Shown here: positions 60,092-64,000 of the stretch, piece by piece
How the letters are laid out: every line of letters begins with the position of its first letter
Numbering within the stretch: the first letter of the stretch is position 1
Assembly (NCBI RefSeq): GCF_014190915.1
Contig: NZ_JACHVU010000002.1
Span: 1 to 64,000, forward strand
From: Mycolicibacterium iranicum
GTDB taxonomy: Bacteria; Actinomycetota; Actinomycetes; Mycobacteriales; Mycobacteriaceae
Direction: 5' to 3'
Length of the DNA stretch: 64,000 nt
Notes under the pieces: model-generated
What the model saw: only the letters and a program-made list of their open reading frames with translations
The model's database searches: none
What the model was told of the DNA's origin: nothing
Position numbers and translations under genes: made by a program

Positions 60092-61588
60092 GTGACCCTG
60101 CACCAGCTCTACGTGGCGCTGTTCATCGGCGGCCTCGTCTTGCTGGTGAGCATCGCGGCCACGAGGCTGGCCACCGGAGTGGGCCTGCCAAGCCTATTGC
60201 TGTTCCTCGGCGTCGGTGTCCTTGTCGGTGAGGACGGACTGGGCCTGCAGTTCGACAACGCGCAGCTCGCGCAGGACCTGGGTACCGCGGCGCTGGCGAT
60301 CATCCTCGTCGAGGGTGGTCTGACGACGCGGTTCAGCGACATCCGCAAGGTGCTGGCCCCCGCCGGCGTGCTGGCGACCGTGGGCGTGGGGGTGAGCACC
60401 GTGCTCACCGCGGCGGCCGTGCACTGGATCCTCGGGATGGACTGGCAGCTGGCGCTGCTGCTCGGGGCGGTGGTGTCGAGTACCGATGCCGCCGCGGTGT
60501 TTTCGGTGCTGCGGGTGGTTCCTTTGCCGCGCCGGTTGAGCGGGCTGCTGGAGGCGGAGTCCGGCTTCAACGACGCGCCCGCGGTGATCCTGGTGCTGCT
60601 GTTCAGTGCCACACCGCTGGACCTCGATCCGTGGGTGATCGCCGGAACGATGCTGTACGAGTTGGCGATCGGCACCGCGATCGGGCTCGGCTTCGGGTTC
60701 CTGGGCGCCTCGGCGCTGCGGCGCATCGCGCTGCCGAGCGCCGGGCTGTACCCGTTGGCGATCTTCGGCCTGTGCATGGTGGCGTTCGCCGCGGCGGGCT
60801 CCGTGCACGGCAGCGGCTTCCTCGCGGCCTATCTCTCCGGGGTGGTGCTGGCCAATTCCGGTCTGCCGCACCGCTCCGCGACACGGTCCTTCGCGGAGGG
60901 TTCGGGCTGGCTCGCCCAGATCGGGGTGTTCGTGATCCTCGGGCTCCTCGTGTCGCCCGACGAGCTGCTCGACGAGGTGGTGCCCGCCATCGTCGCGGGG
61001 CTGGTGCTGTTGCTGCTCGCGCGCCCGCTCTCGGTCGTGGTGTCGCTGATCGGGTTCAAGGTGCCGTGGCGCGAACAGCTCTTCCTGTCCTGGGGAGGTC
61101 TGCGCGGCGCGGTGCCCATCGTGCTGTGCACCTACCCGATCGTGGCCGGCGTGCCCGACAGCTGGCGCCTGCTGAACATCGTGTTCATCCTCGTGGTCCT
61201 GTACACGGTGATCCAGGGCCCGAGCCTGCGGCTGGTGGCCGAGTGGCTGCACCTGATCCCGCGGGACGCCACACGCGAAGTCCAGGTCGACGCCGCGCCT
61301 TTGGATGTTCTCGGTGCGGAGCTGCTGACGATGACGGTGTTGCCGGGCTCGCGCCTGCACAACGTCACCGTGCTGGAGCTGCGCCTGCCCGATCCGAGCG
61401 TCATCACGTTGATCATCAGGGCGGGACAACCGTTCGTGCCCGAGCGGGTGACGAGGCTGCAGATCGGCGACGAGCTGATGATCGTCACCACCACGGCGAC
61501 GCGGGATCTGGCCGAGCGCCGGCTGCGCGCGGTGAGCCGCCGGGGCAAGCTGGCGTACTGGTTCGACGAGTACGGCGACCAGGCCTAG
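60092..61588 (+). CDS. CPA1-family cation/H+ antiporter with C-terminal RCK domain
   Basis: Antiporter of 498 residues, resembling NhaP2/CvrA K+/H+ exchangers. About 12-13 helices fill residues 1-390. Family motifs are GVGLPSLLLFLGVGVLVGEDGLG, ILVEGGLTTRFSDIRKVLAP, GAVVSSTDAAAVFSVLR (ion-site Asp region), EAESGFNDAPAVILVLL and SWGGLRGAVPIVL. A TrkA-C/RCK domain (about 405-485, ELLTMTVLPGSRLHNVTVLEL) follows, presumably sensing ligand. The start is GTG 60092, 30 bases from the divergent KTN gene. Confidence 0.93.
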   Translation: MTLHQLYVALFIGGLVLLVSIAATRLATGVGLPSLLLFLGVGVLVGEDGLGLQFDNAQLAQDLGTAALAIILVEGGLTTRFSDIRKVLAPAGVLATVGVGVSTVLTAAAVHWILGMDWQLALLLGAVVSSTDAAAVFSVLRVVPLPRRLSGLLEAESGFNDAPAVILVLLFSATPLDLDPWVIAGTMLYELAIGTAIGLGFGFLGASALRRIALPSAGLYPLAIFGLCMVAFAAAGSVHGSGFLAAYLSGVVLANSGLPHRSATRSFAEGSGWLAQIGVFVILGLLVSPDELLDEVVPAIVAGLVLLLLARPLSVVVSLIGFKVPWREQLFLSWGGLRGAVPIVLCTYPIVAGVPDSWRLLNIVFILVVLYTVIQGPSLRLVAEWLHLIPRDATREVQVDAAPLDVLGAELLTMTVLPGSRLHNVTVLELRLPDPSVITLIIRAGQPFVPERVTRLQIGDELMIVTTTATRDLAERRLRAVSRRGKLAYWFDEYGDQA

Positions 61589-61607
61589 GACCGGGCGCCG
61601 GGCGCCA

Positions 61608-62051
61608 TCAGTGCGTGCGCAGCCCCGGGCACGGCGGGAACGCCAGGCGGATCGGCAGCGCATGGCCCAGCACCCCGATGCCTGCGCCGAGGATCGGCCA
61701 GATCGGCCAGAAGTACCACGCGCCGGTCCCCAGTCCGACCGCGAGCCAGACGGTCAGCACGATGACGACCATCGCCGCATAGCCGGCGAGGTGCAGGTGG
61801 ATGCCCCGGCGGGCCGCTGCGACCTTGGCCGCCCTGCGCCGCGGGTCGTTGCGCCGCAACTCGGCCAGCGGCAGATCGGCGGTGAGCCGGTGCAGATCGG
61901 GTGTGACGCCCGCGTCGTAGACCTGCTGCAGCCGCGACTCGTAGTCGGCCATGTCGAGATACCCCTGCGCGAGCGCCAGGCCGAGCACGTCGGCGGTCCT
62001 CTCGCGCTCACGGTCGCCGGCCCGCGTTGCGGTGGTGTCGATGCTGGTCAT
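61608..62051 (-). CDS. DUF1707 protein with two transmembrane helices
   Basis: Protein of 147 residues. The N-terminal DUF1707 (about 10-65) reads AGDRERERTADVLGLALAQGYLDMADYESRLQQVYDAGVTPDLHRLTADLP, a SHOCT-like element, shortened here by quoting only its ends in meaning: acidic-basic helix pair. Two helices (about 88-110 and 114-134) follow. Function unknown. ATG 62051 is backed by GGGAGG 6 bases away. The convergent CPA1 gene ends 19 bases from its stop codon. Confidence 0.8.
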   Translation of the reverse strand: MTSIDTTATRAGDRERERTADVLGLALAQGYLDMADYESRLQQVYDAGVTPDLHRLTADLPLAELRRNDPRRRAAKVAAARRGIHLHLAGYAAMVVIVLTVWLAVGLGTGAWYFWPIWPILGAGIGVLGHALPIRLAFPPCPGLRTH

Positions 62052-62062
62052 GATCGCCTCCC

Positions 62063-62121
62063 AATCTTGACAATGACTAGTTACCACGACGATGCCACCG
62101 CAACTTGTCAGTGTCAAGATT
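62063..62121. promoter_or_regulatory. Long-spaced inverted repeat upstream of the DUF1707 gene
   Basis: AATCTTGACA (62063-62072) and TGTCAAGATT (62112-62121) are exact inverted copies 39 bases apart. The right copy is also part of a local imperfect palindrome CTTGTCAGTGTCAAG (62104-62118). The element fills most of the gap between the DUF1707 gene and the AAA ATPase gene and is likely an operator controlling the DUF1707 gene. Confidence 0.6.
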
Positions 62122-62168
62122 TTTCGCCGATGCAGCGTGCTGCCGCCGCCGGACGGGGCGCTACGGGC

Positions 62169-64000
62169 TCAGCGCGATTCTGCGAACGCCCGCAACGACT
62201 CGACCTGCGCCGGATCCAACGACGGGCGCACGGTCTCGCGGGCCTTCGTCACGTCGTCGGCCGTCACGTCGGCGGCGTCGATCGAACGCCGCATCGCCGT
62301 CAGCGCGGCCTCGCGCAGCAGGGCGACGCAATCGGCGGCGCTGTAGCCGTCCAGCGATCCGGCCAGCGTCTCCAGATCCACATCGGAGGCCAGCGGCACC
62401 GATTTCCCTGCGGCGCGCAGAATCTGGGTGCGTGCCTCGGCGTCGGGCGGTTCGACGAACACCAGCTTCTCCAGCCGGCCGGGACGGAGCAGTGCCGGAT
62501 CGATCAGATCCGGACGGTTGGTGGCCCCGAGCACCACGACGTCACGCAGTGGCTCGATGCCGTCGAGTTCGGTCAGCATCGCCGCGACGACCCGGTCGGT
62601 GACGCCGGAATCGAAGCTCTGGCCGCGCCGCGGAGCGAGCGCGTCGATCTCGTCGAGGAATATCAACGACGGCGCCGAATCGCGGGCCCGAGCGAACAGC
62701 TCGCGCACCGCCTTCTCCGAGGAACCGACCCATTTGTCCATCAGCTCGGCGCCTTTGACGGCGTGCACGCTCAACCGGCCGGAACTGGCCAGAGCCCGCA
62801 CGACGTACGTCTTGCCGCACCCGGGCGGGCCGTAGAGCAGCACGCCACGCGGGGGCTGGACACCCAGGCGCTGGAACGTCTCCGGGTGCTGCAACGGCCA
62901 CAGCACCGCCTCGGTCAGGGCCTGTTTGGTCTCGACCATGTCGCCGACGTCGTCGAGGGTCACCGACCCCACCGACACTTCCTCGGTGGCCGACCGCGAC
63001 AGCGGGCGGATCACGTCGAGCGCACCCACCAGATCCTCCTGGGTGAGCGTCGGATCGTCGCCACTCTCGCTGGCGCGTGCGGCGGCCCGCAATGCCGCCT
63101 CCCGCACGAGTGCGGCGAGATCGGCCACGACGAATCCCGGTGTGCGCTCGGCGATCTCGCCCAGTTCGAGCTCGCCGGCCGGGACGTCGCGAAGCAACAC
63201 CTCGAGCAGCTGCCTGCGGACCGCCCCGTCGGGCAGGGTCAGTCCCAGTTCGCGGTCGCACAGGTCGGGTGCGCGCAGCCGCGGGTCCACGTTGTCGGGC
63301 ATCCCGGAGGTCGCGACGAACGCCACGCCCCTGGTGGCGACCGCGGCGCGGAGTTCGGTCAGGATCAACGTCGCCACCGGTTCGGCGGGCACGGGCAGCA
63401 GCGCATCGACGTCGGTCACCAGCAGCACGCCACCACCGTCGCGTGCGGCAGCCACCGCCGAGGCGACCTTCGTCAGCCGGTCCTCCGGCCGCAACGACCC
63501 CACCTCCGGACCGTCGAGTTCGATGAGGCGCCGGTCCGCGCAGACCGTCCGTACCAGGGCGACCTTGCCGACGCCGGCGGGACCCGACACCAGAACTCCG
63601 AGATTGGCCGTCGCACCGAGCTTTTCGAGCAGCTCCGGTTGATCCAGGGCCAGCTTCAGCCATTCGGTCAGGCGGGCCGCCTGGGTGTGCGCGCCCTTCA
63701 GGTCGTCGAGCGCCAGTGTCGGTGTCGCGACGGACCGTTCGGTGACGGTGTGGGCACCGGTGTCCCCGGTGGGCGCCGGTGCCGTCGACTGACCCCAGCA
63801 GACAAGGGAATTCGGCTGCACGCTGACCGGTCCGGCAGGATCGACCCCCGTCACGGTCAGCAGTTCGGACGTCCAGGTGATGCCCACGGAGGACGCCAGC
63901 GCGGCGCTGGCCGCCGATGTCGAGGTTCCCGGGCCGAGGTCGCGCGGCAGCAGGGACACGGTGTCGCCGACCGTCATGACCTTGCCCAGCAGTGCCTGGC
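62169..64000 (-). CDS. Cdc48-like AAA+ ATPase with two modules, 5' end beyond window
   Basis: Partial at its N-terminus: the frame stays open to 64000, giving at least 610 residues of an expected ~730 (Rv0435c; M. smegmatis Msm0858 is the studied Cdc48 orthologue). An N-terminal double-psi-like substructure (LLGKVMTVGDTVSLLPRDLG) comes first. Module D1 has Walker A GPAGVGKV, where the usual Ser/Thr after Lys is Val, and Walker B LLVTDVDALL without the second acidic pair. Module D2 is intact: GPPGCGKT, FLDEIDALA, a pore-loop KWVGSSE, GATNRPDLIDPALLRPGR. It likely remodels or unfolds proteins using D2, with D1 degenerate. Confidence 0.93.
   Translation of the reverse strand, partial: QALLGKVMTVGDTVSLLPRDLGPGTSTSAASAALASSVGITWTSELLTVTGVDPAGPVSVQPNSLVCWGQSTAPAPTGDTGAHTVTERSVATPTLALDDLKGAHTQAARLTEWLKLALDQPELLEKLGATANLGVLVSGPAGVGKVALVRTVCADRRLIELDGPEVGSLRPEDRLTKVASAVAAARDGGGVLLVTDVDALLPVPAEPVATLILTELRAAVATRGVAFVATSGMPDNVDPRLRAPDLCDRELGLTLPDGAVRRQLLEVLLRDVPAGELELGEIAERTPGFVVADLAALVREAALRAAARASESGDDPTLTQEDLVGALDVIRPLSRSATEEVSVGSVTLDDVGDMVETKQALTEAVLWPLQHPETFQRLGVQPPRGVLLYGPPGCGKTYVVRALASSGRLSVHAVKGAELMDKWVGSSEKAVRELFARARDSAPSLIFLDEIDALAPRRGQSFDSGVTDRVVAAMLTELDGIEPLRDVVVLGATNRPDLIDPALLRPGRLEKLVFVEPPDAEARTQILRAAGKSVPLASDVDLETLAGSLDGYSAADCVALLREAALTAMRRSIDAADVTADDVTKARETVRPSLDPAQVESLRAFAESR

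Noticed and set aside
62104..62118. HspR-binding HAIR element
   Set aside because: The palindrome CTTGTCAGTGTCAAG lacks the CTTGAGT-N7-ACTCAAG pattern and no heat-shock gene is adjacent.

Overview
The window is a dense, GC-rich actinobacterial chromosome segment, almost certainly from an environmental Mycobacterium (Mycolicibacterium-type). The evidence is gene order. A run of genes follows the M. tuberculosis order Rv0406c to Rv0435c: MBL hydrolase, fgd1, pta, ackA, pknG-glnH-glnX, mutT3, thiE/thiO-thiS-thiG, lpqL, an Rv0420c-like and an Rv0421c-like gene, thiD, thiC, xthA, GNAT, def, DUF3263, virR, sodC, a YbdK-type ligase, a LON-domain protein and the Cdc48-like ATPase. F420 and T7SS-substrate genes, GTG starts and many leaderless promoter signatures fit the same assignment. 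No tRNA, rRNA, insertion sequence, prophage or CRISPR array was seen, and no gene-free stretch exceeds 300 bases.

Layout. 1-7.5 kb is accessory metabolism: an SDR, a mycothiol-dependent-isomerase-like protein and a DUF899 protein divergent from an ArsR/SRPBCC pair, then a GNAT plus three overlapping flavin-dependent (LLM) monooxygenases. 7.5-10.6 kb holds an MBL hydrolase divergent from fgd1, and a membrane-anchored endonuclease/phosphatase-fold protein. 10.6-17.0 kb is a four-gene translationally coupled operon for a surface polysaccharide: cellulose-synthase-like GT2, BcsB-like protein, GT-C-like protein and a multi-pass protein with weak exosortase resemblance. It lies between fgd1 and pta, which are adjacent in M. 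tuberculosis. 17.3-26.4 kb is central metabolism and signalling (pta-ackA, a STAS protein, pknG-glnH-glnX, mutT3). 26.4-43.9 kb contains two TPP-riboswitch thiamine operons (thiO-thiS-thiG onward; thiC-thiD-hydrolase). Between them are an ABC exporter, an alpha/beta hydrolase, a tandem pair of M28 lipoprotein peptidases, two permeases and a Baeyer-Villiger-type monooxygenase.

43.9-52.0 kb has a DHA2 transporter, xthA, a GNAT, def, and the conserved DUF3263-virR-sodC-ligase-LON series. 52.0-62.1 kb is inserted relative to M. tuberculosis: an orphan EspC-like T7SS substrate, a methyltransferase, a complete Mrp/Mnh Na+/H+ antiporter operon with fused A-B subunits, a KTN potassium regulator, a CPA1 antiporter with RCK domain, and a DUF1707 protein. 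Together these look like a cation/pH homeostasis island. The window ends inside the two-module AAA ATPase.

Regulation visible in sequence: two TPP riboswitches whose 3' end carries the ribosome binding site; two ArsR-type operators; several inverted repeats in intergenic regions; and at least fifteen genes with a TANNNT -10 box 6-8 bases before the start codon. In two of these (lpqL, sodC) the upstream gene's stop codon forms part of the -10 box. Many neighbours overlap as ATGA or GTGA, so most functional groups are translationally coupled.
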